Assembly: GCA_905178155.1 (NCBI GenBank)
Contig: CAJINV010000004.1
Span: forward strand, 8,066,771-8,130,770
DNA length: 64,000 nucleotides
Direction of reading: 5' to 3'
Source of the DNA: Amoebophrya sp. A120
Taxonomy: Eukaryota > Sar > Dinophyceae > Syndiniales > Amoebophryaceae
The translations under genes and the position numbers were made by a program. The notes below the pieces were generated by a model. That model was not told the origin of the DNA, did not search any database, and worked only from the letters and a program-made list of their open reading frames with translations. Positions 20,465 through 33,500 of this stretch are shown here, one piece after another. Every line of letters begins with the position of its first letter. The stretch's first letter is position 1.

Positions 20465-23400
20465 ATGTCGGGGAACCAAGGCTTCCACAAGCCGGGCGGC
20501 AAGGGCTACGTGCTATGCAGTGCAAAAGTATCGTACTCGTATAAATGCATTACAAATTTCCTCAGCATGAGAAATAAGATTTGTAATGCTGATTTATCTT
20601 AGGGAAAAGATTTGTAATGCATGATCGCAATACGAGCACGATACTTTTGCAATTCATACGCGCCGCCGCAGTGCAACTACCGCACACAGAGCTCCTTCAT
20701 ATCAAGTGTAAAAATGTCTGGGTCTGGAAGAATGGAAGGTCTGTCATGCTCTGCCAGCATGACCCCAAAGTCTGTCATGCACGTTACCCAAGAGCCCCGT
20801 TTTTTTGTCATGCAGAAACGCAGTTTGTCATGCAGAATAGGCAACACTTCGAAGCTCAGAAACTTGTCATGCTGAGCCAGCACTTGTGGCCGCCTCATGA
20901 TACGCCAACCAGCATCACAAGTTTCCAGACCCAGACATTTTTACATTTGATACTTGACACTCGAGAACAAGTTCCGGGACATCTTCCAACGACTGGAGCC
21001 CTGGCGCACCAGTATCCTGAGTAAAAACGTCCCCAAACCAGAGTCAAGATGGGAAATCTGCTAGACAAACCAACCAGCTCTGGTTGTTTCGCATGACAAG
21101 TTTATTGTCCTCGTAGTGTATTCCTGTTATTAGGTAGGTCAGCAGCGTCACAGATCTAGCGCATGATGCTGATTATAGCATCACAAATTTCAAAACACGA
21201 CTAGAAAATGCCTCTCATGGGGCTCCGCATGAAAAGCATTTTTACCATGCAGATTTGCATGACAACTCTGGGGTGGGGACGTTTTTACATAGGATAACCA
21301 GGAAAGGCGCGGGGGGCCGGGTCGCGGTGTATGGCGGGTCGCATCTCTACGTCGGAGCGCCGTATTTTGCGGCGCAGGCCGCCAAGCTCATGGGGATCGA
21401 TTTGGTGTTCGTCAAAGCAGGTATCAAAATGTGATGAATAACAGGAGCAGAATGTCTGCGGTTTTGTAGGTTTGTTTCTGATAAGAAGTACCTTGCATAT
21501 ATAATGGTATTATTCCAAATAATTTGCAGCAACATTTTGCAAAGTTTGGAAACAGTAATTCTACGTCGTCATAGACCACGACTGTGCATCATAACAAGCT
21601 CCATCCTCCTGGTGTTCCAAGTATTCTTGTAAAACCTACAAAAAAACCACAAAAATCTCCCCAATTTTTCCACTCCATTGCAGGCCACGCTTCGGTTGCG
21701 AAGGGGATCAAGGCAAAATCGTGCGACATCATGTGTGCGGAATACGACGACCCGAACGACTACAAAGCCTTCACCACCGAGGACCGTGAAATTCTCGCCA
21801 AGTGCGACTGTCTGATCATCGGCCCGGGGTTGGGACGCGGCGAGGAGGTGAAGAAGATGTTGCGGGAGCTACTCGCGGACGAAACCATCTGGCCGCCGAC
21901 GAAGCCGCTCGTGATCGACGCCGACGGCCTCTACGCCATGACCGCCCCCGACGCGTCGTTGCCCCCACCACCCTCCGCCCGGGGCGGGAAGCCGGCCGAC
22001 AAGTGGAGCGCGGACAAGGAAACCATGGACCTGTTCTGGAACTTGTTGGAGTCTCGGAAGATTATGCATTGCAAAAGTATCGTACTCGTGTTATTGCGAT
22101 CATGCATTACAAATTTTTTTCTCAAGGTAAATCAGCATTGCAAATTTTATTTCTCATGCTGGGGAAATGCGATTTCTACTAGTACGACATACTTTGGCAA
22201 TGCATAAAGATTTTGCAACAGCAAAACGGGGAAGAGGATCTTCCCGATGGGACGAAGAAGGCCGTGGAGCAGATGACGACCTTTTCCAACCACGCCGCGC
22301 CTACGATTTTAACCCCGAACTTGGGCGTATGGAAGTGTCAGAATCGAAATTGACAAAATCAAAACGATTTGTCATGCATAAAATGGATTCCAGTTCGAAC
22401 TCAGTTTCTAAGTGGCGCATGACAAACTCTGGTGGTGTGCAAATCCAGTTTGTAATGCTGTTTAGGCAAAGAAGGCTGATTCTCTCATGCTGCTTTAGCA
22501 GCGCGAGCTATAACCCCAAACAGGCTTAGAATCGGCCTCACTTGCCTGCTCTGCAACACACGTATTTCGCGTCGTGCATTTGATGCATGACAAATTTTTC
22601 GATTTTGTCAATTTCGATCCTGACAGTTCCATAGGGCGAGTTGAAGTACGTCACGGAGGCGTTGGACAAACACGTGTTGTGGTTCAACGAGAAGCATACG
22701 GACCACATATGGAATGCAAATATGCCTGGGTCTGGGAGATTGCGAGATTTGTCATGCTTGTCTGGCATGAGTCTTAAATCTGTGATGCATGAGCAGGAAA
22801 ATGGCCTCTTGCCTGTCATGCAAATAAAACGGAGTTTGTCATGCGAAAAACGAAACACACAGAAGCGGCAAAACTTGTCATGCTGGGCTGTATATTGTAG
22901 CGCGCCCACAATTCGTAGATTTGCATCACAAGTTTATTCCAGACCCAGACATATTTGCAATCCATATCACACCTTCTACGGCAACTATCCGAACGTCGAC
23001 GAGTTGTGGCCGGTTTTGAAGCAAGTCCACCACGACCACGCTATCCTATGTAAAAACGTCCCCACCCCATAGTCAAGATGGGAAATCGGCTAGACAAATC
23101 CAAAAGTTTTGGCTGTTTCGCATGACAGATTTCAAGAACTCGTGGTGTAGTGCTGTTTGAGCTGGTTCAGCAGCATCACAGATCTAGTATGTCGCGCTGA
23201 TTGGAGCATGACAAATCGCAAAACACGACTACAAAATGCTTCTCATGGGGCTCCGCATGAGAAACATTTTCAGCGTGCAGGTCTGCATCACAACTATGTG
23301 GTGGGGACGTTTTTAAATACGATACACGCGTCCGGGCAGTTGGCCGTGCAGCACTTTGTTCGGGAGCCGACCTTTGGCGTCACGTTCAACGAGGCCAAAC

Positions 23401-25201
23401 CCGTGCAGCGCATGCAGCACACGTTTACGGAAGAACCGAAGACCGCGGCCCAGGAAGCCGCGGCCCACGCAGCGTCGGCCCAGGCGAAGGCAGCAACCCA
23501 GCAGGCGGCGGCAGCGCAAGCACAGAAATTGAAGGAGCAGAGGTACACAAATAGCAGGAGCGTCATGCATAATCAGATATCAAGTGATAATATTTATTAT
23601 CCTGTATGCATTGTTTTGTTTGTAGCTGAATAAAAATACTTATTTTGTAATGCCATGATATGCATAAATTATTTCGGCACTAATGACGTGAATATGAGAC
23701 AGCACCAGCTGGTATTTGTCATGCGAAGTGGCACCGCCTCCACCACCCAAAATAGTATCTTCCAAGAAATATTTTTCTCGCTAACAGTGCTGCCAACGGC
23801 GGCGGCGATGGGAAAATCACGAAGTCTGGCTCCTTCGACATCCCGCCGGAGCAGCTCGGCAAGGAGCACATCAACCCGGAGCTCCAACCCGATAATGTCA
23901 TCGAGCAGCAGTACAAACACAAGCCCAAGAACTTCACCGGTGCCGTCGGGAACGGGTACGGTGGCGTCGAACACCCGTCGACCGCGACCACAGATAACGC
24001 CGGGCAGGACGCCGCTGACAACCAAGTCGCACTGGAAATGGAGGCGAAACAACTGAACTCTGTTGTGGTGGAGAAGCAGCTGCACCACCAACCCGAGTCC
24101 GCGGTGAAGATTGAGGTGAACCCGTTTCAGGCCGAGGGCAAGGGGGAGAAAAAGAAGAAGGTCGCGCACACCATCAAGGAGCTGATGCAGGCGGAGGAGG
24201 AGGCGCAAAACGGCCCGGCGACCAAGAAGCAGAAGAAGAACCAGAAAGGTGGTGGCAAGAACAATAATGGGCAACAACAAACGATCGGACAGCAGTTGGG
24301 TATGCAGAATGCACCAGCTCCCCAACAGCAACCAGGACAGCAGCAGGGGCACACCATCCAGCAGTTACAACAAATGATGAACCCAAACTACAACTACCAG
24401 GTGGACCCCAACGTGCCGCAGGTTGCGTGGAACAACCCGACTAAAATGGCCGACATGCTGAAGATGCAGGAGTACAGGATGCGAATGGACCCGTCTTCTT
24501 TGATATGCATTGCAAAAGTTTCTTACTCGTACTAAAACTAATTGCAGCTATGCATCACAAATCTAGGTTGTTAAGGTAAATCCGCATTACAAATTTGAGT
24601 TGTAATGCTGAGCGAAATTGTATTGCAATTTGTACTAGTACGACACTTTTGCAGGGCATATTTGATCTCGTTTGACAGCAAGTACACCACCAACAGCTAC
24701 CAGAACCCGTTGCGGCTGTCCCTGCACATCGTCGCGAAGGGGAAAAACGACACCATTGTTACCCCCGTTGCCTACACCTGCGAGGAGGGCGTGGATTACG
24801 ACGAGTGGACGGTGACCAACGCGTGTGTCTTCCACTCCGTGTCGAACTCCATCGGGTCTTCCCCAATCCGCGCGGGCGGGCTGGGGGACGTTTTGTCCGG
24901 CGTGATTGGTGCCTTGTTCGCGTGGCACCAGATCTGCCTGCGGAGCGGGGACCCGCGGAAACAGATGAACGCCCCGTTCCCGGAGGAAATCCTGATCCTG
25001 GCTTCCTACATCGTGCGCAAGGCCAGTCAACGGGCCTTCTTGAAGAAGTGTCAGCAGCGCAACTACCGCACCTTCTCTGCGGAGGATGTGTTGGCGGAAA
25101 TCGCGTTCGTCTGCGATAACATCTACTCCTGGTTCGCCCCCGGCGGACACGGCGGAAACCCGGGTGGTGCACCCCACGGACCGCACCAGGGCGGAAAATA
25201 G
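20465..25201 (+). CDS. NAXD: ATP-dependent (S)-NAD(P)H-hydrate dehydratase
   Basis: Repairs hydrated, inactive NADH/NADPH (NAD(P)HX) using ATP. Eleven exons: 20465-20513, 20664-20699, 20958-21012, 21302-21420, 21684-22062, 22212-22327, 22639-22707, 22972-23041, 23330-23542, 23788-24503, 24666-25201. They sum to 2358 nt, 785 residues. Family landmarks: AVYGGSHLYVGAPYFAA (about residue 55, substrate end), CLIIGPGLGRGEE (about 133), VIDADGLYAM (about 165), ILTPNLGELKYV (rebuilt across an introner, about 247) and the ATP/catalytic GGLGDVLSG (about 678, eukaryotic form of GGxGD). Between about residues 300 and 590 lies an Ala/Gln/Lys-rich low-complexity insert, absent from the usual 300-350-residue enzyme. 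The partner epimerase NAXE is not in the window. There is no obvious targeting peptide. Eight introners and two GT-AG introns interrupt the gene. Confidence 0.92.
20514..20658 (+). mobile_element. Introner, family B, forward
   Basis: 145 bp; TATGCAGTGCAAAAGTATCG at left and its complement at right. Flanking CGTGC/CGCGC (one mismatch). First intron of NAXD, removal of 20514-20663 keeps the frame. Confidence 0.87.
20700..20952 (+). mobile_element. Introner, family A (subtype 2), forward
   Basis: 253 bp, ends TATCAAGTGTAAAAATGTCT / ACATTTGATA, flanking CTTCA/CTTGA. The interior differs from subtype 1: repeated CTGTCATGC and CATGCAGAA units. Confidence 0.88.
21013..21296 (+). mobile_element. Introner, family C
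   Basis: 284 bp; TATCCTGAGTAAAAACGTCC at left, complement ending ACATAGGATA at right; perfect ACCAG repeats (21008-21012, 21297-21301). Removal creates the RKGAGGRVAVYGG junction of NAXD. Confidence 0.9.
21421..21683 (+). other. GT-AG spliceosomal intron in NAXD
   Basis: GCAG|GTATCA ... CATTGCAG|GCCACG. No terminal inverted repeat, no flanking duplication. Keeps the frame (VKA|GHASVAKG). Confidence 0.8.
22063..22206 (-). mobile_element. Introner, family B, reverse
   Basis: 144 bp; perfect AAGAT repeats (22058-22062, 22207-22211). The interior reads as the reverse complement of the copies at 14691 and 20514, while the outer inverted repeats look the same. Confidence 0.9.
22328..22633 (+). 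mobile_element. Introner, family F
   Basis: 306 bp; left end TATGGAAGTGTCAGAATCGA, right end complement finishing CCTGACAGTTCCATA; perfect GGGCG repeats (22323-22327, 22634-22638). Splits the NAXD motif TPNLG|ELKYV. Confidence 0.9.
22708..22966 (+). mobile_element. Introner, family A (subtype 2), forward
   Basis: 259 bp; TATGGAATGCAAATATGCCT ... GCAATCCATA; flanking CCACA/TCACA. Removal of 22708-22971 keeps the NAXD frame. Confidence 0.88.
23042..23324 (+). mobile_element. Introner, family C, same orientation as 21013
   Basis: 283 bp; TATCCTATGTAAAAACGTCC ... TTAAATACGATA; perfect CACGC repeats (23037-23041, 23325-23329). Confidence 0.9.
23543..23787 (+). other. GT-AG intron in NAXD with introner-core remnants
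   Basis: CAGAG|GTACAC ... CGCTAACAG|TGCTGCC. In-frame. It lacks inverted ends but still contains TTTTGTAATGC (about 23645) and TTTGTCATGCG (about 23717), the core motif of the introners. Confidence 0.75.
24504..24660 (-). mobile_element. Introner, family B, reverse
   Basis: 157 bp; perfect TTTGA repeats (24499-24503, 24661-24665); TATGCATTGCAAAAGTTTCT ... ACTTTTGCAGGGCATA. Last intron of NAXD. Confidence 0.9.
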
Positions 25202-27545
25202 AACAGGATGTTGTTGTGGGAATAAGTAGAAGATGTTGTAGTGTTTCTTCATGCGAAAGTACTACTATGTACAACTCAAAGAGTGAACTATGTACAACTC
25301 AAAGAGTTCCCGGTTCTGATACTGTTTCATCGTGGACGAACTACGGCGAAGACACAATTTATTTAGAGGAGGCACTTTCACTTCTTGAAAGAACAACAAC
25401 ATTGACTTCTAAATCGAATATACAGACGACACTTTCAGCAATATATAGGACGACGACAAGCCACGATATTTTCGGAGAAAAAGACAGCTACTTTATCTCA
25501 CCACACAAAATACTTCTTGCCACTCCGAATTCGATTTCGGAGATGCACTTCTTCGAGACTCTTGTAACAACCTTAATTTTCCTTAATCTCCTGGCACACT
25601 AGACAAACTTTTCAACACCTCACTTGATTTTCACTTGATTCTTTTTCACTAACTGTTTTTAAACCTTCTATAGCAAAGACACGAAAAATAGGCGCATCAA
25701 TTGTTGATGCGTCGAAAAATGCGAGCGATGTTTGGATTCACAAGACTTTGGATTATTATTTCACCGGAAGAAGATGATAGTACTTCTCGAGAGGGCTTAC
25801 TATTACTCATTTACAAACTGGGGGAGAGATGAAGAAACACAAATAAACTCATGCTGTCAGGACGAGTCGTGTATCAGCAGGAGACACAACAGATCAGATT
25901 TATAAATGCAGATTGTCAACATGCGGCAACACAACACCACAACAAATTCTAAGAATACAGTAGCCAGGATGGTAGTATCACAACTATTGTGCGACGAGGA
26001 CCAAGTTTCACTGAGCTGCAGGCGGTAACTACCTTTGATCAGTTCTCGCCGAAGATGCACATACGTAGTACCGTGTTTGTAAGACAGTTTTGTACTGTTT
26101 TAAATGTACTAACGAAGACCAGCACACTGAGAAATAAACCTGCTAACAGGTATATAAAATTCGAGGACGGCCACTACTACACGATTGTAATGTATAAAAC
26201 CATGACTTGGTGCATTACGGACGACGAAACAACTGTAATCGAACACCGAAAACCAGCTGCTCGTATTGCGAGGAATACTATAGACTTTTCAATTTTTAAA
26301 GTTTGATTGCAAAAAAATTTGGATTCTGGCTGCAGATTTTCACCAGCCGGTGGATAAAAAGCGACTGTTTTGATGTTTGACGATAGTGCAACCGAAAAAT
26401 CGATAAATCACTAGCGACAGCCGATAGTAATCTGTGTACACAATCGAAGAAATTGAAATCTTCCTGTTCCGCAAATTATACAAATGCTCCGTACTCACTC
26501 TGCGAAAGTATCCGGCTCCGGTTCGAAATTTGTGCTCTGAAATGACAATGAGCGTTGGAGGCTACAAATTCTCCGTTGTGGATCCTGTTTACCTTCAGCA
26601 ACTTCGTCAGTTCAGGAAATCGGAATCGCAAATTTTTGAAATGAGATCTTCATCAAGCGGTGCTTCCAAAAGGTTCTGTCCTTGATAGATCTAGATCTCA
26701 ATTTGCAGAATGTTTTTCCGAATGACATTAAACCGCACCGGCCCTTTGATACTTTCTTTTTGATCAATTTCTGACGACATAACGTCGAACAGGCAACTTT
26801 TTTTCTCTAGAACTTGACGACACCTTATTCTGAACATTTCAATTCTCTTCATTCTAAATCGCAAATTTAGGTTGAGTTTGTGTGTTTCACAGGGATCCTT
26901 TTCTTTGGTCTCCACGTGCTTTTATTTTGCGCAAAAAAACAGATCCAAAGACGGAGTTAGAAAAAAATTAGTAAGAGATTGTTGCTCAGGCACCTTAACG
27001 TCGCTGCACAGTGGTTCGACTACTGGGCTACAAGCGTGTTTTGGTTGCCGCCCACATAGCACCAATCTAACAAAACACAACTACCTCTTGTCAGCACGAC
27101 AAAGCCAGCATATCATGATAGGTGAGAAAAAGTAAAAAATGAAACGACATAGTACACAACGAAATCAACATAGCAATTAGTGTACAAAAAATACATGAAA
27201 ACTGCGGTGGGTAACAACATCATCTCGTCCCGGCGTTGAAAATTTTCCCGCGGCGACGACGACGAGTAGTGCAGACGAGCTTCATCACCTACAACCCCAT
27301 CTCCGGGCCTACTTTACTTCGCAGATTATCCCATATGCCTTCTCTACTGCACAGACACGGTATGACGGTGCACAACTCCCCCTCCCCCTCATTTGTATAG
27401 CATGACCGGCAATACAGGCATCAGCAAGAGTGCCGGTTTTGCATGACAAATTTGCACTGGATTGTAGTGCTATTTGGGCGCCCAGAACTTGTCATGCATA
27501 ATAGTGACAGGAGGAAAAGCGTGGATTTGGTATTCTGCATGAGAA
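25202..27545. other. Intergenic region between NAXD and the PERK-like gene
   Basis: No credible gene; small frames at 25989-26306, 26434-26685 and 26872-27135 show no domain. The last 130 bp (27420-27545) carry TTTGCATGACAAATT, CTTGTCATGC and GCATGAGAAATG, the introner core motifs, but no complete element; possibly a decayed introner in the 5' untranslated region. Confidence 0.5.
25264..25307. repeat. Short tandem repeat
   Basis: Two copies of a 21-bp unit (ACTATGTACAACTCAAAGAGT, less one base as written here: 25264-25284 and 25287-25307) separated by 2 bp, just downstream of the NAXD stop codon. Confidence 0.8.
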
Positions 27546-30500
27546 ATGAGAACGAGGGGGAGTTGTGCACTGTCATACACGGAGCCTTGGATGAGGACCA
27601 GCAAGTGGTGGATTTTTCCCCGTTGTTCGTCCGGTCGCCGCAGCTGTGTCGTGAACCGAGCAAGCAGGAGGATTTGTTCTGCCCAGAACAAGAACGACGG
27701 CAGAACTTCTGCTCTCAAGAACAGCAGCACAATTTGTTCCCAATTGCAGCTGCAGTTTGTCTCTACGAGAGCAGTTGTCCGGGTGGTACTCCTGTTTTCA
27801 CTGCTGCTGGCACTGGCCGGAATAGAAACGACGACACAAAAATTCGGAACAATAGTAGAAAACAACGACGGCGACACAGGAATAAAAAACTTCATGACGT
27901 CGTCGGCCCCCCCGACGAAGACAACAACAACCACCGCAGATATTTTTTTCACAACCCCCACCTTTTTTTCCACCCAATTACGCGACAATGTAGGGTTTCA
28001 TTTTCCCAGTTACTACGACGAGCAGAACTACAACCAGCCGGCGTTCTCGAGGAACACAGGCAAAAATACCGCAATTGGCGTCGCGCATGGTAGTGAACTG
28101 TCCGGGAATAGTGGTGACTCAACCACCGCCTCGATCGACGAGGCTTTGCTGCTTGCGGAGGGTGATGACCACGAGGACGTTCTGCTCAACACGAACGACA
28201 ACAACGAAAAAAGCAGCCGGAGTAGCAGCGGTGCCTCATCGACATCTTCGAAGGCCGATGGCGAAAGTGGCTCAGATGCAGTACCACTACCTCCTGCAGG
28301 TGACGGAAGTAGTAAAGCGAAAGAAGGAGCAAAAGAGGACCTGTCAACTACAGGACGAACGACAGCAGCTTCTACCACTATTTCCGATAAAAACAAGAAT
28401 CAGATCGTGCTCGACGACGACATTTTTGACTTAGAGGAGGAGGAGGAGGAGCAGAGCTCCGCGATTGACGACGACTTTATCATTTCGGCAGGAGGAAGTA
28501 GTCGGAGAAATTCCAATTTCCCCTCCTCAGATGTGGAAGCAGTAGAGCCAGGATCTTCTCGCATCAACGGCCAGGAATTAGTCAAGACTGGTCTTCACGG
28601 TGCATCTCATCATCATGGAACTCACCACCATGGTGCTCATGGACACCATCACAGTTCATCTGCGCACCAAGCCCGCGCGCCAATCCCCCCAGGGGACATC
28701 GGCAACGACGTTTTACTCGTGGTTCTCGCGGACCCGGGGGAGGTCCGGGCTGTGCGGAAGGACACCGGGGAGCCGATTTTCAGGTACCAATTAGGGAGGC
28801 CGCTGGTCGGAGGGTCATTGGAACAGGCAAGTAGTGGTGCCAAAACTGGAACTAATGGGGGAAACGGTTTATTCGAGGACCATGGTACGAAAAATACCGG
28901 TGGCGCAACAGGACCAAATGCAGCCGGGCATCAAGGTGCGAGTAGCTCTGGTCGTGCAGGAAATAGTAACCACGCCGGTGCAGCTGCTGGTCCAGACCCC
29001 GTCCCCCGGTTCGCGGTGGATTTCGACGGTAGCGTTTTGTACACGCGTGACAGTGTGCAGTTCTTCGCGCTGCCGCACCTGAAGCTCAAGGACTTGGTGG
29101 AAAAATCCCCGATTACGTCGTTACCGGGGTTCCCAGACCTGTATTTCACGGGGCAGAAGCAAACAAAGTTCCACCAGGTAGAATTGAAGTACGACGCGTC
29201 CACGATTATCGGGCAAACAGCAGCGGATGCTGAAAATGCTGGACCAACATCGTCGGGTACTAGCTCGAGTGGAAGCGACGGGAGTGCTGGTAGCGGTACT
29301 CATAGCACTTCTTCCTCTACTTCGCAATTTAGCGGCTCCTCAGAGGACCAGCTGGGAACTCCGAGCAGTAGCACGCACAGCCCGCATTCCAGCAGCATCG
29401 CAACAACCACCACCACCTCGAACAGCCCGGGTGGAGGTCTTGCGCACCACCATGTCGGCACGTCGAGTGGAGGAGCGACGACCCCTTATAGCGTTGGGCT
29501 GTCCTACCTGGCCCCACAACACACGGTCACCGCACATAGTATGGACGGAAGTACAATAACCGGCGAAGCGTGCAGTAGCGCCAGCGGACCTTCGAATGAA
29601 GATAAAGCGCACAGTCATTTTGGTGGGCTGTTTTCAACAACATCTTCGGACGGAACGGAGGGCGCGGATGATAATTCCGCTGCTGCGGCCTCTGTGTTAG
29701 ACAAAGTCACCACCACGGTGAACACGATTTTGCAGCAATCAACGACAAGCAACGCCGGCTCCTGCGACATTGTGCCGCCAGCACACCTCGCCAAGCAAAA
29801 TGAATTCGCAAGAACTACTACTTCCGGCGCTCAGGGCGGTGACGTCGTGAGCAGTCAAGAAAGTGCGACATCGACGGCGAAAGTGATCGTCTTTGGCGAG
29901 GCGGAGTACATGCTGGAAGCGAGAAACGCGAAGACCCATTCCCGGGTCTGGACGGCGTTTCACACGGAAATCAAGCCCATAGAGCTCGAGCAGGTTCGAG
30001 ATTTGCCGGAGCCGTTGCAGCAACGGGTGCTGAGAACACTATTTCAAGATCGAAAAAACGTATAAAAAATATTTTGCTGTTTTTGTACTATTAGTTGTTG
30101 GAGGTGCCTCTGCATGACAAAATCCTGTTTTTGCAACATGACAAACACCAAGTTCTTCATGTTATTCACACAAAATATAGGTTTTCGTCGACGGCGATTC
30201 TGTAATTCTCGCCCACACCAACCGCCGCTTGCATTTTGAGTCCCGCGTTCATTCCGTTCACGCGTTAATTCCGACCCTGTCCGCGGCGTTGCAGGCCCTC
30301 GCCCCCTTGTTGTCTCCCTCCTTCACCGTCCCGCCACAACATCAGCTCGACCGGGAGGAACAGCAGGAGCGATCCCGGTGGAACCGGTTCACCGTGGCGG
30401 CGGTCCGGCACGGCTCTCTAGTACCTGCAGCCTCTATCAAATGCAAATATGTCTGGGTCTGGAAGAATGCAAGTTTGTCATGCTTGTCTGGCATGTTTCG

Positions 30501-33500
30501 AGAATCTGTGTTGCATAGGCGCGAAAAGGCCCTCTTGCCTGTCATGCAAGAACGCAGTTTGCCATGCGGAATACGTAAGACATGGCAGCCAAAAAATTTG
30601 TCATGCGTAGCTGCGTATTGTAGCGGTGCGTCTACCATTCACTTTTAGCATTACAAGTTTCCAGACCCAGACATTTTTGCATTTGATAGCCTCCCCCTCC
30701 GGGCAAAACCAGATTCACGACCACAGCATCGACTTTCTGCGGAATATGCATTGCAAATATGTCTGGGTCTGGACGAATTGGAACTTGTGATGCTGCATTT
30801 GGATTCCAAAAAAATCTGTATTGCATGAGCAGCAACGGGCATGTAATTTTTGCTAGGCGGAGAAGGCGTTTCTCATGCGAAAGGGGCATCAAGAAGCTCT
30901 GAAAAAATCTGTCATGCTAGGACATGCATCACAGACATCATGGCTCATGCAAAACGTGCATGACAAGTCTCAGAACTTTCCAGAACCAGACACATTTGCA
31001 ATTGATACGGAACGGCAACGTGCAGGTGATCGACGGCGAGGAGTATCACCCGAGCCCCAGTCCCAGCGGGGGCGGGGAGTTGGTGTTGGTCCGCGACATT
31101 CATCTGCAGACGCGGAATAGCGAATTGCTGCAGCGGGATGTTTTGCAGAGGTTAGGGCTACCGTCGGCTGGGATGGTGGAACATCAAGCTGGTGGTCCTC
31201 ATGGGACGCGCAGTAGTACTACTAACGGTCAGCACGACCCCGTCAGCAGGTATCATCAGCAACACCATCCCGGTCAACATCATTTTCACCCCTCCGAATC
31301 AATTCTTAACAACCCGAGGCTGTTAATGCTGCCCGGCCCGGCTGGAAGCACTAACCAAGACCACTACAACAGCGGGCACCATCAGCATGGTTCATCAAAT
31401 CACGACTCACACGACGACATCAACTACCGCTACTTCCGTGGCGGGCATCCACCGGCGCATTTGTCCGCGAGCGTGTGGCAAAAGCTGAAATCTTTACTCG
31501 ACCGGGACCGGTATAGGACGAGCTTTCGAGACGGCGATGCGGACCAGCTGCCACCTTTTTTCGGCGATTACTTTGACGACTTGGAGTACTTCGACTACAC
31601 TCATGGCAGCATTACAGATTCTTCCGGTACAGCTAATTCCATCCTCGAGGGGGAGGAAGATTTGTTACAACAACATAACGCTGGACCACAGCAGCACAAA
31701 TTCTCCTCTTCCAGAGCGGCCATGCGCCACTTGTACGCGCAGCGGTCTAGATTAATCGCGGAGTACCTGCAAGGGGCGAATTACAATCCGTTCATTGACC
31801 AGGAGAAGCTGCCGGTGCAGTCCAAAATTATCGATAAGGACGAGCTGGAAAGGAGTAGTCGAGATAAAAAGGGGTTCCGCAAGTACGTACGGGACTCGAT
31901 TGTTGATTCCAACTTCTGGAAGGCGATTATCGCTGCGATCGTCGTGGGGATGGTTTCCTCTGTTTTCGTTTTCGACATGTACTTTGGCTACGAACTCCGC
32001 CGGCAAGTCCCGCTGATCGCCGGTGCCATGGCGCTCCGCTTGTATCTGAACGCGTTGGAGAGGTCCGGGATGGCGCCGTGGTTCATGATGCTCAGCGTCT
32101 ACGCAAGCATTCTCGCGATCATCCTGGCGCCGCAGGCCGGCGTTATTTCGCCTTTTAGTAATTATGCCACAATAGGAGCATCAAGCGCTGGTCTTCTACC
32201 CGGAGCAGGTGGCTCAACATCTTTGGATTCAACAGGAATAATAAACTATCCAACTTTCTCCGCTTTGCGGTTGTTTTTCACCGCCGTCGCCTTCGCGGTT
32301 CCCTGTTTGTACCTCGGACTGAAGGTTCCGGTGGAAGATGTGGAAAAGTGGAAGGAACAGTGCGAAAAGGAATCGGCAAGGCTGCAGCGAGCGTCGACCG
32401 CTTCGGGGTCGTCGTCGGTCGTGGGAGAAAATGGTAATATAATTGATACGTCGCGGCTGACGACGCAAGACGGTGGAAATAAATCAACAGTGGACGGCGC
32501 CGATGACAACACCACAGCTGCACCCGGGGCGACAACTACGATAGGAGAAAATGAAAAAACCACGAAATTTCATCCGGGTGGAGAAAAGACAGCAACGAAT
32601 GGCTCCCCAGAGCTCAGGACCACCACTATTGCAGCCAGCACTTCGCTTTCGCAGCAACTCGAGGGGAATTTCCTGCTCGGCTACCAGGGGCTGCGCCAGT
32701 GCCAGGTTCCGCCGGACTCGCAACTGGGGTTGTCGTTGAACAACACCTTGATGTTTCGCCAGTACGAGGACGTTACTTATTTGGGGGAAGGCGGTTTCGG
32801 GGTCGTTTACAAGGCGAAAAACAAGCTCGACCAGTCCTACGCAGCGTTTAAAGTGAAAAACTACCGACTCACCTCCACCGAGAACATCGCGCAGATAGAG
32901 CGCTCTTTCAACGAAGTGAAAACTTTCCTCGCGATGAAGCACAAGCACCTAGTGGATTTCCACATGCACTGGTGCGAAGAGAGCCAGTTTTTACCCGATA
33001 AAAGAACCGTGCAGAAGGGCGGGCAAGAGTGGCCGTTAGATGAGGACAACGCGGGTGGAGGTTTGAGTTCGGATGTAGGAGGAGCTGCCTTGGGTGGAAC
33101 GAACAATCCGGAAGACCAACCGGGGATATCAAATGTAAAAATGTCTGGGTCTGGAAGAATGCGAGATTTGTCATGCGCGTTTTGCATGAGCCATGATGTC
33201 TGTGATGCATACCCTAGCAATACAGGTTTTTTGGCGGCTTCTCGATGCCTATTCCGCATGACAAATGCCTTCTCAGCGTAGCAAAAATTGCATTCCCTTT
33301 GGTACTCATGCAATACAGATTTTTTTGGAATCCAAATGCAGCATCACAAGTTGCATTCTTCCAGACCCAGACATTTTTACATTTGATAGGGGAGCGGGAC
33401 GGACGACTTGGCTCTGTTCCCCAACGACCCGGCGGCCCATGCGAGTATATCAAAAGGAAAAACCCCCCCTCCCCATATCAAAACGAAGTTTCTGATGCTG

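Noticed and set aside
23669-24352. 227-codon Leu-rich frame on the - strand
   Set aside because: Antisense shadow of the NAXD low-complexity insert.
25989-27135. Three small + strand frames in the NAXD-PERK spacer
   Set aside because: No domain, no introner junctions, AT-rich composition as in other spacers.
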